From the NCBI GenBank assembly GCA_032622095.1, contig CP136066.1, positions 62,714,609 through 62,778,608 of the forward strand: a DNA stretch of 64,000 nt. Direction: 5' to 3'. Origin of the DNA: Siphonodentalium dalli. Taxonomy: Eukaryota > Mollusca > Scaphopoda > Gadilida > Siphonodentaliidae. A program made the translations under genes and the position numbers. How positions within the stretch are numbered: the first letter of the stretch is position 1; each line of letters begins with the position of its first letter. Shown one piece after another: positions 23,071-35,962 of the stretch. The notes under the pieces are model-generated. The model saw only the letters and a list, made by a program, of their open reading frames with translations. It made no database searches and had not been told where the DNA came from.

Positions 23071-23982
23071 ATCATGCATTCGTTGTAGTTATTCCATAAA
23101 CACTTTATGTTCGTTCGCGCTGCAAGCGAGTTAGAACATAAATGTGTCATGACACCACAACGTACATCGTGACGTGACAGTCTACTTCGGTGCCCAAAAC
23201 TAAATAAGTCCATATTGAGGCTGATAATGAGGCTGAAGGGGTCACTCTCACAAAAACACGTGCTGAAGTGTATACAGGTTTTGAAAATGTGCTGAAGGGT
23301 ACACAGGGTACAAATAATTCGATATCTCGTTCCGACGTCACGGGGCACTCACGTGATCTATCAAAATCTCGACCCAACGAGTCCGGATGATTTGGCCGCT
23401 AAATATCAAGAAATTCCGTTCTTCTCGCTCAAACATGATTTGGACACAGTGGAGCGGTGATGATTTGGTCATCATGCATTCGTTGTAGTTATTCCATAAA
23501 CACTTTATGTTCGTTCGCGCTGCAAGCGAGTTAGAACATAAATGTGTCATGACACCACAACGTACATCGTGACGTGACAGTCTACTTCGGTGCCCAAAAC
23601 TCCAGTCAGAACTGAATTGATGGCCAGATAGCTGAGCAATATATCCTCGTGCAAATAGTTTAATAGTGGGCCCAGATACTCACATATGTTCATATTGGAC
23701 GGCTTTGATTCTGAAATAAGTCCATATTGAGGCTGATAATGAGGCTGAAGGGGTCACTCTCACAAAAACACGTGCTGAAGTGTATACAGGTTTTGAAAAT
23801 GTGCTGAAGGGTACACAGGGTACAAATAATTCGATATCTCGTTCCGACATCACGGGGCACTCACGTGATCTATCAAAATCTCGACCCAACGAGTCCGGAT
23901 GATTTGGCCGCTAAATATCAAGAAATTCCGTTCTTCTCGCTCAAACATGATTTGGACACAGTGGAGCGGTGATGATTTGGTC
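23071..23982. repeat. Nearly identical tandem duplication, 400 and 512 bp units
   Basis: Unit 1 (23071-23470) and unit 2 (23471-23982) start with ATCATGCATTCGTTGTAG and end with GATGATTTGGTC. The only substitution I noticed is CCGACGTCACGG against CCGACATCACGG. Unit 2 has an extra 112 bp (about 23602-23713) after GTGCCCAAAACT that unit 1 lacks. That segment has no GT/AG borders and is not an obvious intron. The minus-strand ORFs repeated here are products of the duplication. Confidence 0.9.
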
Positions 23983-24677
23983 ACAATGGAGGTGTGCTGC
24001 AGATCATCCTGGTTTTGTCGATCCAATATATTGAGAAATCGGGTATAAAAAAGTCTAAGCGATATACAAAATGGGTCGCTCGCGATACCCTGTTTTGCGA
24101 AGGGAGGAACAACTGTCACAGGGTCTGTGGTGGCTTCGGGAAGAGTGCCGAAGGTACGATAAAGCGATATATGTCATTTAATTATGAATTTTAGTGATAT
24201 TAATTGAAGAGTTGTGGGAAAATGTTCCAAAATATATAGACTGCTTCTGGCTTGTTTTTAAATTGCAATTTACAATGTCAGTAAGTTGCTAAACACTAGA
24301 ACACAGGACAGACGCATCCTGAATAAAACTATTAGCTATTATGGTTATATTGTATATATTATAGCTGAATTTGACAACTAAATGAACTATTTCGTTCCCT
24401 GTTGTTTTAAAAAAATTCATTTTGTAATTTTTGAGCTAGTTCAAGAGTGCATTCTGATATTGTGATACTAGCACAGTATCTGTACTATTAGCATTTGAGT
24501 GACAAATGGTATGCATTGAACAATTTTCAGAACTAACACATGAACAACCATTGTTTCTGTGGGATGGAGTTGAGACTTACATTTTAAAAGATATTATCCA
24601 GAATATGTAAATTCATGTATTAAATTAAATGTCAGATATCAGAGGAATGGTTCTCTGCTGTAAACATTCTTTTTCAG

Positions 24678-24828
24678 ACTGTCCAAAACAGAAACTCATG
24701 GGTTTGAAGACGGCAATTTGTGGCAATTTAAGTCAATTGAGACATTGTATGTGTCTGATGTAGGCTACAATATCCCCAACACATATGTCTGGAAAGCTCC
24801 GACAAAGAATGGTCTCCTGAGTGAGAAA
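24678..24828 (+). CDS. Isolated exon with textbook splice sites
   Basis: A 151-nt block is preceded by ATTCTTTTTCAG and followed by GTAAGTAT. After one leading base the frame is fully open for 50 codons (LSKTETHGFEDGNLWQFKSI, then DVGYNIPNTYVWKAPTKNGL). The composition looks like a genuine globular protein. I do not recognise the family, and I found no partner exon within a few kilobases, so it may be an orphan exon of a host gene, a gene fragment or a captured piece. Confidence 0.45.
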
Positions 24829-27040
24829 GTAAGTATACAAGGATGTGGACTCATGCACCAACACCCACCCCATCAGGGAAGAATTTTTTTTTTGGCGACA
24901 TGTTTTCCAGCTGATGATGTCCCAATATAATTTGAGATGACAGTGTTGCTGACAGCACAATTGAACATGCAAATCAAGGTTCTGTAGCCGCATAGTTTTT
25001 ATTTACATATTATATTTTTGGATTAGGTTATATTACATTCATTGCATAAGTGGGGAATTCAGGTTGAATTTCATACCACAATTAACTTTTGATTTGGCAA
25101 CGTTTGTGTGCACATATGTACTCCTACCTGTAACAGCCTAACAGGTACCAAACATTCCTTGATATCGCCATTCAAGGTGCACCACCCCTTGGCTATATGA
25201 CAAAAAAAAATCTTATTTGATTTATGCAGTAATTAACCGATTCGAGTAAAATATATCGTACGGTATTCGTACCCAAAATATTCCGCTATCTGATATGTTA
25301 TATACTTTCGCTTTGTTAACCAAATATGGTATCAAACTGTCTTCCAACACGTTTCAGTGTTGTCTGTTATTAGCTATCCTATTCTCTTTTAAATTCATTT
25401 CACGTTGATAAAGTTGCAAACACTTGAACATCTACATTACCAATACACTAGTTCTTTGACAAATTTTTCAAATGACGATTTACTTTTATAGAAAAAAAAG
25501 CATGAACATCGATGGTTGATGACAAGAAAAGAGTTATCTGAACTTTGAAAAACATAGTGGCGTTGTGCCCTAGCTGTCGTATAGTATCCGTGACACATGC
25601 CTGACGTACATTGCTGCTTCGATTCAACTTTACCAGGGCCACTTGCAAGTGGCATTGCTGATGCAAGTTGCCAAAAGAAGTTGATTGAGTATACGCTACA
25701 ACATTATTAAAATAACTTACTTCACAGCAGTATTATTATAAATTGTTTGTTTTATGATATGACGATCGGTTAGATAGGAAGATCCAACAGAAAAAGACTC
25801 CAGAAATAAGTGTTCCCTGCGTTGTTTGTGAACACAAGTGTGAATATGGTTGTGTTCAGTGTGATTTGTTTAAAGTGGTGCCACTATACATGAGTAATTT
25901 AAAAGGAAACGGAGAGATGTCACAAAGGTGAACGGAAGTGGTACATTATTTTATCTCAATGTTTTAACAAAATATCGGATATCCTTGACAACTCGACTCA
26001 TTTATAAGAGTACCTTACTTCCAAGTTAATATTTGTATAAATTACTAACGCATTTTAATTTAGAATCAGTTAACGATACAATTACTGGCGAAATCCTCTT
26101 TGTAACTTATTACTCATGAAAAACAAAATTAAGAATCTCATTTTACTAGTGATGAGTAGATATGCTTACGATTTCTTCTTTTTAACTTATCACTCGCGAT
26201 AGACATTAAATACCAACATTGTCATTAGCGCCTGCTTGATATTTCAGCACAACATTTTATAATTACCAGTAATGAATACATTGAAAATCTTCCAACTGAC
26301 TCTTTCACTAAGTTTCATTGCCATCAGCCTGTTTCCCCCTGTAACTTAGTGTTAATACTAATGAAAAAGTGGTGTTAATTAACACCACATTTTCATTAGT
26401 AAATTGTTCTATTTTAATTAACTACTGTACAATTATATTACTCATTTCATCTCGACAGTTCTTGACAAGTTTATGGGTAATCAACAAAATAAATTATAAA
26501 ACTTATAACAATGAACTGACTTAAAACTGGTACTTCTACTCTATCTTTAATATAATATATTTAATGATCATTTCAAATTTGTGAACTGTCACCATTTATA
26601 TTATGTTCTCACTCAAACATTGAAAAACCTGGCTTATAGAAACACAGAACACCAAGAGAAGATCCAACAGAAAACGACTCCAAAAATAAGCTTTCACGTG
26701 TGAGCATAGTTATTATAACCACCTGTTCCCATAATGTTCTCTTCGATCTTAGTTGATTCTATTTTAATCTTCAGTATTCTAATTTTCTTGTGTTTCATCC
26801 TTTACAGATTTCAAATTTAGATGGAGAATAACGAAATATTCTCTCCTTTTTTTTTGGTGTCAGGAGTGTGGGCGCCAGCAGTTTGGACACACGGTATTAA
26901 AACGGTCCTGGATATGTCCCTACATTCAAATTCATCGCTAACATGTCAGAGATGAGAGCACAAGGATGATCCCTCTCAGCAAAAAAATAGGTAAAGTAGC
27001 GCTGGGATATACAAAATATTCCCATTTTATAAAAAAAAAA
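24829..27040. other. No gene recognised; perfect-type palindrome
   Basis: The minus-strand frames at 25437-25666 lack motifs. A 46-nt palindrome without a loop lies at 26356-26401: TACTAATGAAAAAGTGGTG facing its complement, with one mismatch and centred on TTAATTAA. GATCCAACAGAAAA.GACTCCA occurs at 25781 and 26661, marking another dispersed repeat. Confidence 0.45.
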
Positions 27041-29420
27041 ATGGCGAGTGAAAGCCGCGCGGCAAAGCTGAGCATGTATTTTCGGAGCCATCACACTACT
27101 GCTTTAACAACTTCATTTTCTGGCCAGTTACGAGAGATGCAGCATCAGCATGAAAGAAAGAAGATTGCGCAAAGAAGCAGAAGTTAAGATGGATACTGCT
27201 GAAAGAGATAAGTATAGCAATAGGTAAACCTACCAATCTGGCTCTAGAGCCGAGAAATCACTCTGATTTTTATGTCAGGAAGATGAAGGAAATGAGTGAG
27301 GATATCTTCTGCTGGCAGACGAAGTACAAGAAGTGACAGAAATCCGGAGCGGCAGATAAACCGAAGATGTGAGGGAACTCTACATGGAGCTGATATGTGT
27401 GCGGGATGGGTCGATGAATGTTGAGGCAATAATCAGTTAATTCTGATATTAATTTACCACTTGATATAATTGTATTAAATGCATCTGGACGATCTGGTGG
27501 ATCTCTTCTGAGTAAGTGTTGGATTGGTATAGGGGTATACATATGTTTTTTTTTTTTTTTTTTTAATTTTTTATTGGTGAAGTAGATATAACAACAACAA
27601 AAATGAGACAGACATACATACACACAAGCATTATATTAACGATACATTGATACATATTATATTCTTGCACTCACTTTTGCACGCTCCCAAGTGAATTTCA
27701 CTCGGGCTATACTTTCTCACTGGCGACATTAATACAATCATGCTTGAATCATATAGTTGTTTTTGGTGTAGTTATTGTAAAGCGATAAATAGTATACATA
27801 TGTTAATAATTTTGAGAGACCAGTTAGCAGTATTGTCTCGTTACAAGACATTAATTTTCATTAATTTGTTCACGATGAACTGGGACAGAAAAATGTTACT
27901 AAAACACTACAACATTTTGATCTGAGTATGCGGTATTTATGTATTTACTGGCACAGTATGCGGCCCCAACTTATCATCAAATTACGATATGGCTTATTGT
28001 TTCAATATTACTGACAGCTTCAGTCATTCATGGCAATTTTGAAGATGACAAGGGTGGAAGCAGCTCGTTTGCCAGGACGGAAGTTCGTCATGTACATATT
28101 GTTGGAAGCTTTGCTTGAAGAGTTAGGTGCAGGTGGTAAATTACTGGTAATGTTGGGCAGCATAACTGGGCGTTTCAGTTTGTAGACATGGCCGGTGGAG
28201 AAGCAGAAGAGTATCAAGGGACAATAAAGAATATCATTGACGACATCACTTCAGACAGCAAGAAGACAAATGAGATCGTCATGCAGTTTTTTAAATTTGT
28301 ATTCAGATTTCAACATATAACTTCTCGAATACATGAACATATACATTAGATAATCATATGAAATCGTCGTAAAGCTGACGAACACCACAAGTAACCAGGC
28401 CAGCACCAACAGAAGCTGAATAGTCTGTTTGAGGTATGGCGAGAAGAAGCGCTTACAAGTGCTGTGAGTGATTGGGAGTCCCTTTCAAATGAGGTAGAGT
28501 GATCATAAAATAGTTTTTGGTGTGTTGCACTTCATTGTATGTCTTTCGGAGCAACATAACATGACGCTGTCCGTATTGGGATGATCTTGTCCACGCTGAT
28601 CAGAAGGTTGGAGCTCCGTCTTTGACAGGTGGTTACATCAAGGCATGTGTAACAGGTACAACACGGATGGTGCATACGGTGTGAAAGGCAATTCAAGACA
28701 GAGGTTGTGAGAAGTCGGGTAAACATGTACAGTTCAAGTTCCTCCTTCACTCACTGGGTTAAAGATGTTACACTTGCATTTCCCAAAGGTAACAGATTCA
28801 ATATACTGATCCGCAACTCATCAGGTGTGCATTACCTATTAGATGCCATTTTGAAATTTTCATCTGATCACAATGATAACCGCATCTTTTCAGCTATACA
28901 TGCACATTTCAACGTTCTTACATTTCATGCTGGTGCGAGAGCTTGGGGGCACATCTCAAAATAATTAATTACAGGTCCTCTTTGGCGCTGATGGCAAAAT
29001 ATCATGTTCTGGACCTAACAGAACAGTATCAGGTTTTAGTTTCTCATTTCAGAGATGTCGGGACTTTCATATTAGGTGATGTGCACATCTACACAGAGCT
29101 GGAGTCTGAGGCCGGTACTACCTTCCTGACAGAATCTCATCCATAATTTGACAGGTTAACACAGCCAGTAATAAAATCACTATTTTCTTCCTTCCTGGTT
29201 GTCTGTCACTATTAGTTGAAAGACAGCATAGAGGGGGTCAGTAATTTACTAATAACTCATGAGCTTATTTCAGAGACGTCTCCTGTGCCTCGGACCAGTG
29301 TAGCTGCTGAGAGAATCTTTGGACAGATGGAATACCTTATCAGGATTGTGCAAAGAGCAACTAGTTATGACATTGATAAGTTAGCATTTAAATGCTGATA
29401 GAACACAATTTGTCACTTTA
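27041..29420 (+). pseudogene. Decayed gene of an uncharacterised transposon-like protein family, locus 1
   Basis: A chain of coding remnants in consistent order begins at ATG 27041 (MASESRAAKLSMYFRSHH). About 27315-27440 encodes TEDVRELYMELICVRDGSMN. About 28185-28290 encodes DMAGGEAEEYQGTIKNIIDD. About 28400-28500 encodes QKLNSLFEVWREEALTSAVS. 28707-29000 encodes KGNRFNILIRNSSGVHYLLD and AGARAWGHISK, then a TAA, then LITGPLWR. About 28990-29140 encodes VLDLTEQYQVLVSHFRD. 29216-29398 encodes PRTSVAAERIFGQMEYL, then a shifted NRTQ. From memory, the order GNRFN...AG.RA.G.I.K.ITGPLW...ER.FG is typical of a large uncharacterised family in cnidarian and molluscan genomes that behaves like a mobile element. 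Many stops, frameshifts and a poly-T insertion (27547) show it is dead. Its catalytic role is unknown to me. Confidence 0.6.
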
Positions 29421-30289
29421 AGCTGAAATTAGAAAATGTATATATTACTGTTATAAGTACACTATCGTTATTGACAATTAAAATCTATACAATTTCGATA
29501 ATAAGCATGCCCCCTCAAATTCTAGCACCAAACCCCACCAACAAATTGAGAAGTTTACATTATTCACTATCAAAGCACACTGATTGTAATTAAGGGCTGG
29601 TTTTATTAAATTACTAGCAGGGTTATCCGGCGTTTCTCAGGTTAATTTGAGGTGATACCATCTGCTGTGTAGCGTGGACATGCATGTGGTGGGAATAGAT
29701 AATAGTCTTGATCAATGTTTTAAAGAAATGCCCTGTTGCTCATCTGTCCATGGTGTTGTAGTGGCCAATTATTCTCAGTTTAAAATAAAAGTTGCTATAT
29801 ATATCAGCTACATGTAACATCGAGGTTTTAAGTTGTTTGTGTTAGGCTATGAGTCTGTTCTAAAACTGAAAGAAATTATGTGTATGGGGTGACATACCCT
29901 TGTCCACTTCCAATATTGGAGGATACTGAAAAGTAATGTGCTACTGACTTTTCTTTTATCTCAGAAGAAACTATATTTGACTGCACACTGTCACCACTAT
30001 TGCGAATGGGTCTTCAACGCATTTCCATCTCTCTTGACAAATTGTATCTATCTTGCGGAAAATATCTTGAATGGGAGACTCAATTGTGTTATAATAACTA
30101 TTCAAGGTCCCTCAGTTTGCAAGAATATGTTCAACTCTTAAATATAATGATAAGTATACTTGTTTTCTTCTATGTATTTGTTTTGCGAACTCACTGTATC
30201 AATGTCCTGATTCCCGTCCCCATACAAATGACAGTTGGGAAGATGTAATTCACCACATGTCGAGGCTGTGAAATTTGAACGCCAATACC

Positions 30290-31430
30290 TCCTTATAGAG
30301 CGAATTATATGGAGATGACTTTATACAACTTTTGTTGATATTGGCGACTAAAACATTCTCATCAACGTTACATGTATTGCGTACCTTCTTGGTGGAAATT
30401 AGTGCCAATCATATTTGCATCAGCTTTGGTTAATATCCCTTCCACATTAATGACTCGAACGGTGCCCCTTTTTCCATATCTAAACCACATCCATTAGATT
30501 CCAGATATCACTGAGATGTTTACGTATATGTGTGGTGGTAATCGGCAACTAAACAAATTCTTATCAAATTTAGTGTATCCCCCATCTCTCACACAAGCGA
30601 CCCCACCCATTTAAATCAGTAAATTCCGCGTATCATGTGGGAGAATGTTATCAATTTGGAGGAAATGGGCGTTTAAATAGATGTTGGTGCCCTCTATGCA
30701 CTCATGACCCGACTAACACCATATCATGGATATTATATTGTATCAGTTTGGGGAAATCCCCATGTTTTGGGAATAATGTGTATGAATTCGGTGGAAATTT
30801 GCGCTAAAAATATTTCTATGGATGTTGTCCCTCCCCGCCCTATCCTTGACTCAAGTGGCGCCACTATGACATCTCTACTCATTATGAAGATGAATATTTC
30901 TAAAATTGGTAGAAATCGGCGACATATTCGTATCAAATATTGTGCCATCATCTCTTCAACAAACGTCGCCAATTTGGCGTATTTTAACCACACGATTAGA
31001 CTCCTGATATCATGGAGATGATTATATATAAGTTTGGTGGAGAAGAATTTGTTTCCATCTGGTAGCAATCGGCGCTGAAAACAATTTAATCAATTTTAGC
31101 GTCCCTCTCCCCTTCATTGAACCCCTGCCTGACTCAAATGGCACACTTTAAATGCCACTTTTGAAACATTTAAATCACACGCCACTTATGACAACTTTAA
31201 GATATACCGTTACGCTCCTGATGTAATGAAGATGATAATGTATAAGTTTGGTGATAATCGGCGACCAAATACATTATCAAATTAAGTTACCCCTCCATCG
31301 TTGATCCAAACGGGACCAACTTGGCGTCTTCACATCACACGATTATATTTCTCGTATCGTGGAGAATAATGTGTATCAATTTGGTGGAAATCGGCCTTGG
31401 AAAAGTTTTTATCAATTTTGTTGGCCTCAC
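30290..31430. repeat. Diverged tandem repeats, unit roughly 160-200 bp
   Basis: Recurring words ATCATGGAGATGAT, GTATAAGTTTGGTGG, AATCGGCG and TTATCAATTT appear in the same order at about 30300, 30505, 30640, 30760, 30890, 31010, 31220 and 31370. The copies are too diverged to give a clean period by eye. ORFs over the array (30704-31068) are not genes. Confidence 0.55.
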
Positions 31431-31807
31431 CCCTTTTATTTTACTAGTATTTTAACCAGAAATTGATATATCACATAATGTAAATGACGTCCCTATCAAC
31501 TAGAACCGTGACACAAAGGAAGCATCACATGACAAAACAAGCCTTTTAAGTTGTTTAAATCTGGTTTTAAATTTAGATTCTAGGACGGGTGAGGTGTAAC
31601 AAACACAGAACACTTGTGTTAATGTTAGTCGACAATGCACTTGTGCCATTGCGGAAGGATAACATGAGAGGTTGTTACACTCATTATATCCTTCTGCGCT
31701 AGCACTCATGTCATATCAACACACCAATGAACACACTGGTGTCGTCCTGTGTATGTATTTATGTACAAGTAACGGTAATTTCAGTTTGCTGATGGATTTC
31801 CATTCAG

Positions 31808-32256
31808 CAGAAGCGACTTGCGAGCCGTTCTTCTAAGGAAGAGGCTGTTGCAGCAAATGAGACCCGACAAACCGTGAAGGAGACCCTAGTCGGAGAGCTG
31901 GAGAGATGTTGTGGGCTGCTGAGTATGTCGATAGAAAGGCGACCGTGCTGAAGACAGATGCTGAGAGAAGGCGACACTTGGAAGTGAAGTTGAAGTCTGT
32001 TATTCGTTCTTGGTGGTAAGAATGCGAATATCTTCTCACCTTCAGCTGTTGGCAAGAAACTAATGTGTCAGAAGTTGGCAGACAACCTGAAGACAGCCAT
32101 TGCGACCGCCTAAGAAAATGCAGCTAAGGTACGGTAACATCAACTCCTCTTAGTGCGGATGTGGAGGTGACAAAGTCTTTAAAGTCTAGATTTCAGGAGC
32201 TTGTTCAGAAGGCGAAACAGGGGTCACCAGCTGTGAAGAAAAGGCGCATCTTCTGA
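31808..32256 (+). pseudogene. C-terminal coding remnant, coiled-coil with basic tail
   Basis: It begins after an acceptor-like TTTCCATTCAG. The frame gives RLASRSSKEEAVAANETRQT and LVGELERCCGLLS. A frameshift leads to LKTDAERRRHLEVKLKSVI, then SPSAVGKKLMCQKLADNLKT and AKVRYGNIN, and a last frame SLKSRFQELVQKAKQGSPAV ends in KKRRIF and a TGA. Heptad-like Leu/Glu/Lys content suggests a helical or coiled-coil protein, and the basic end a nuclear signal. At least three frame changes and stops are present. The family is not recognised. It lies 0.85 kb before locus 2 and could be its upstream exon or a separate element. Confidence 0.45.
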
Positions 32257-33106
32257 CATGACAACTAAACGAGATTCGCGATATCGTCGGCTAAATTGCT
32301 TCTTTTTTTTTGGAGAATTCAAATGTCCGAAGCAAAATTAAAATTACAGCTGGTGTGACGACATAAAGTCTAAAGACGCACCATATCCTTATAATCAAAT
32401 CGTTTGATGGTTATTTCCCTTTGTATTCTGCGATCAGAGTCCGAGATTTCACAAATCAAGGTACTCAACCGCACTGATTCGTTAAGCGATGAACTCGACC
32501 GCACGAAATATTAAGCTGGGTACCCGGTACTCAAACGCACGTCGCGTGACGACAGTGACCCATTCAGCCATAATAAGCTATGTACTTGTACGCTACACCA
32601 CACCCGAAGACCGCGACCCGAGTCTGGTTTATTTTCAACATTAATTGAAAGATAGCTATAATACTATATAATAGCTATGAGTGTGTTTCATTATAATTCA
32701 GACTAATATGCTAAATTATTATTAAAATGTGTAGTTATGAGCATTAAAATTATAAAATCTAACAAAATGTGAATGCGACAGTTTGTTGAGCATGTTCAAT
32801 TAATATTACATTTTCATTTGTAAATTATCATTTTCAGTGCCGCTATATTTAAAGAGACAGACTGTTTGGGTGGGGCAAGTTTTACTGGCATGTGCCTTGG
32901 AGTGGAAGCTATCCCAAATATTAAATTTGAACAGTACACCATAGATAATTATATTTAAATTTCCATTGTTAGTATATTTAAAGGGACATAGACAATTTGG
33001 GGTATGGCAAGTCTTATGAACAATTTGAATACAATGATTTTGTATATTAGAAGAAAAAAAAATTTGAACATGCAGCTTTAACGGTATTTTATTTCTTTCT
33101 TTTCAG

Positions 33107-35200
33107 TCTCTGAATTCATTCCACCATCATGCTGCCAAAAGACCAGACCGGAGTTGGCAGAAACTTAATTTTGAATGAGTTCAGTAATAAAATGTACGGC
33201 CAGCCTTCCGATTTAGCAGGTGGACATACAATGTGCATCTACTACACCAATAAATGTAGTGTGACAGAGCATTCAAGGGTGGTACAGTGTAGAACAAATA
33301 GTCAATTCTCATAGAATAGAGTAGCTAAACTTGTGGCAAAAGTTTTTCAGTTTAAAAAGTTGACCACGGAGTGCGAATTTAGTATTTTCAAAGAACACAG
33401 TAACTCTATGTTCAATATCTATACGAGTGACATATGCCTCAGGCAAACGCAGACTTTAGTTGATGCAGATGATACAATTGAATAGACAATTGTTTCCAAA
33501 AACTGTTTGAAATATGATACTTTGCCAGAAAGGCTAAAACATTCAACATACCGGATGTGTTAAGAACAAAACTGAAGTTCAAATAGAGCATGAGAGTAAT
33601 AAATTAAAAGTTGAAACGAAGAAATGAACAGATTCGAAGTTTGAAACTTTCTCTTCCAATACATAACGGTGAATCTCAATACAGAACTCACATAACAGCC
33701 TGTTCTCCCCTCCCGAAAACTCGCACATTACTGCTTAAAAATAACTTGTTTTAGGTAGATAATCTGCTTAGAATTTCCCGATTTTGAGTCAATAATGTGC
33801 TGAAATTGAAAGCATATTAGTCACAACGACTCATAATGAGGCGATTATAAGCGGACAATGGCAGACATAAACCAACTCACGACTGTTCATGTGTTCGCCC
33901 TTCAACATGTGTTGTCAATACGGCCCGTGCCATAAAACAAAATAACGGGTAAGAGTCCATTATCTGCTTATTTCAGAATCAAATAATCACATTACGTACC
34001 TATATTACATTATAGGTCGATTATGTGCGTATTATCTGCGAGGATATGTTGCACATAAAGTATCTGAAACAGAAATACAAACGAAAGAACATCAATGATT
34101 GAAATCTTCATCAGTGTCAATTCCACATGCGCAGGTTGCAGAATTAGAACAAGATCTTGCATCTTCACAGCTGAAAATCAAAGAACAAGATATGCGAAAT
34201 TTAGAATTGAAAGATCAAGTAAATGATTTGTTTGCATCGACCTAAAGCAGCAAGATTGATGAAAAGTCATAATCTCTCCAAACCAGACAGTTTGTTTGAT
34301 TCCATCACCAATCAAGTGCACACAACTAACAATCCAATTATTATGGAAAAGTTTGCCAAACGTTCTGGATTTATATTTGAGTACCGCAATGTCATACAGT
34401 TCAAATGATGACCCCTGGACTCGGCGTATAAAGTGATCTGCAGGGTGCTGTGTGGTTGTTCTCAAACAAGGATGCAACATTTGGCTTTGGTGCCACAACC
34501 CAGGATGGAGCAGATGTAACACTGTTCACTTTGCAACGAGACACGTGTCTCGTAGTTATTGATTATCACCAACGCATCACTCAGTCGATAGATAGATCAT
34601 TTGGCTTCAGTCTATTCTGAATGTTATGATGCAGTATATCAAGATGTTGGACGCACAATGATTAGTATTTCTAATACGATGCCCGACAGAGTTAATGTCA
34701 ATCATGCGACCATTCAACTTTCATCGGAGTCAAGCGAAAGAGTTTGAATAAACTGAACTGTCATCTTCATCCTTTGGACACAATTGTCAGCTCATGCAGA
34801 TTAGCACTCAAACCCCTTGAGACAGATGGGAAGAATTTTGGAAAGGATTGCTTCGCTGCTAATATAATTATCCAGATGAATACAATGAGATTTAAAGACA
34901 GTTATTGTGACCCGACAAGATGATTTGCAACATTCCAAGACACACGTTTGCCACGTGGATTCATGTCGAGGTATATGGGTAAACGCCTCCATTTTCTCTT
35001 TCATCTGGCTGGAAAGTATTCAGCTTATTCTCAAGCATTCCTCGCGTTCAAGACGGAAGGTACTGTGTCATGTGGGGGGGCCTTACGAGCCAGTATTCAT
35101 GCTGACTATTCTACCGAAGATGGCCAAACGGAACTTCATGTCATTGGACTTATAGGTAGAATGCTTACTGCGCCCTAGGTGACTCAGTTCTATGTGTCAC
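33107..35200 (+). pseudogene. Decayed gene of the same transposon-like family, locus 2
   Basis: It starts after the acceptor TTTCTTTCTTTTCAG (33107). Frame 33129-33485 has one TAG at 33312 and includes LVAKVFQFKKLTTECEFSIF. About 34134-34235 encodes a coiled-coil stretch (VAELEQDLASSQLKIKEQDM). The best block is 34756-35178, a single frame of 140 codons with one internal TGA and a terminal TAG. It encodes HPLDTIVSSCRLALKPLE, FAANIIIQMNTMRFKDSYCD, RLPRGFMSRYMGKRLHFLFH, CGGALRASIHADY and ELHVIGLIGRMLTAP, with QFYVSP after the stop. The segment GKRLHFLF...GLIGRMLTAP aligns with GNRFNILI...GHISK.LITGPL of locus 1, so both are one superfamily. The intact-looking exon suggests a younger copy than locus 1. 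A repeat H copy sits in the middle. Confidence 0.6.
33700..34050 (+). mobile_element. Repeat H copy inside locus 2
   Basis: AGCCTGTTCTCCC, CGCACATTACTGCTTA and the 87-nt hairpin at 33766-33852 are followed by TTATTTCAGAATCAAATAATC and ATTATAGGTCGATTATGTG, in the same order as at 17800-18130. It separates the two coding remnants of locus 2. Noncoding. Confidence 0.65.
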
Positions 35201-35962
35201 CCTGATCAACAAGTTATCTTTATGGAATTGAGCTTGTCAGAAATGTTGTAGTTGTTATTGGAGGAATTATCTGAAAATCCGCTAACAATACTCTCGATTT
35301 TTTATGCTCTTTAAGATATAATACATTTCGGATGATTTGATTCAACTGGGAATAAACTGGCCCGATCAGTTTCAACAAATTTGTAGATCTGAATCTGAAA
35401 ATTTCAAAATCATAACATCTATAGTGGTCTAACGCAAGGCAATTTCACATCACAATCTGTTGTTTTTAAACTAATCAGTTTCTGACTGGGCAGAGACAAG
35501 GACACATCGCATCGACTATGTAATGGTTCGGTTCAGTATGAGAAAGTTTGGAAATCTGAACTTGAAAACAGATAAATACTAGCATCTAGACTGGTCCGAT
35601 TTTTTTTAGGAAACTATGCAAATGTTCGTCTAAAACAACAAATTCTCAAGTAATATTTGTTTTGGAAAATGAAACTATTTAATAATTTCAACTTATTGTT
35701 GTTGTGAAATTGTCAGGTATACGAAATTTCCAATGTTGAAAATTTTGACCAAATTGTGGGGGGGATGGGGCGTGATACACCCATATCCTCCTCTCGCCAC
35801 GTCATTGTATCAACCTTTTTACATGTGCATCAGCATATCGTGGAATTATACATGTTACACTTTTGAATACAACTATTTGATTTGATTTCTCATTTTAATA
35901 GATATTTACCATTTGAACGGGCACGGCACATTTGAACCTCAAGACTGGTGTATATAAGCCTT

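Noticed and set aside
23602-23713. The 112-bp segment as an intron lost from unit 1
   Set aside because: It does not begin with GT or end with AG at the junctions, and no frame joins across it.
23040-24119. Several similar 69-102 aa minus-strand ORFs
   Set aside because: Identical pieces repeat because the DNA is tandemly duplicated; no protein family is recognised.
27270-27623. 117-aa minus-strand ORF with a lysine run
   Set aside because: Antisense to the locus 1 coding remnant and includes the complement of a poly-T tract.
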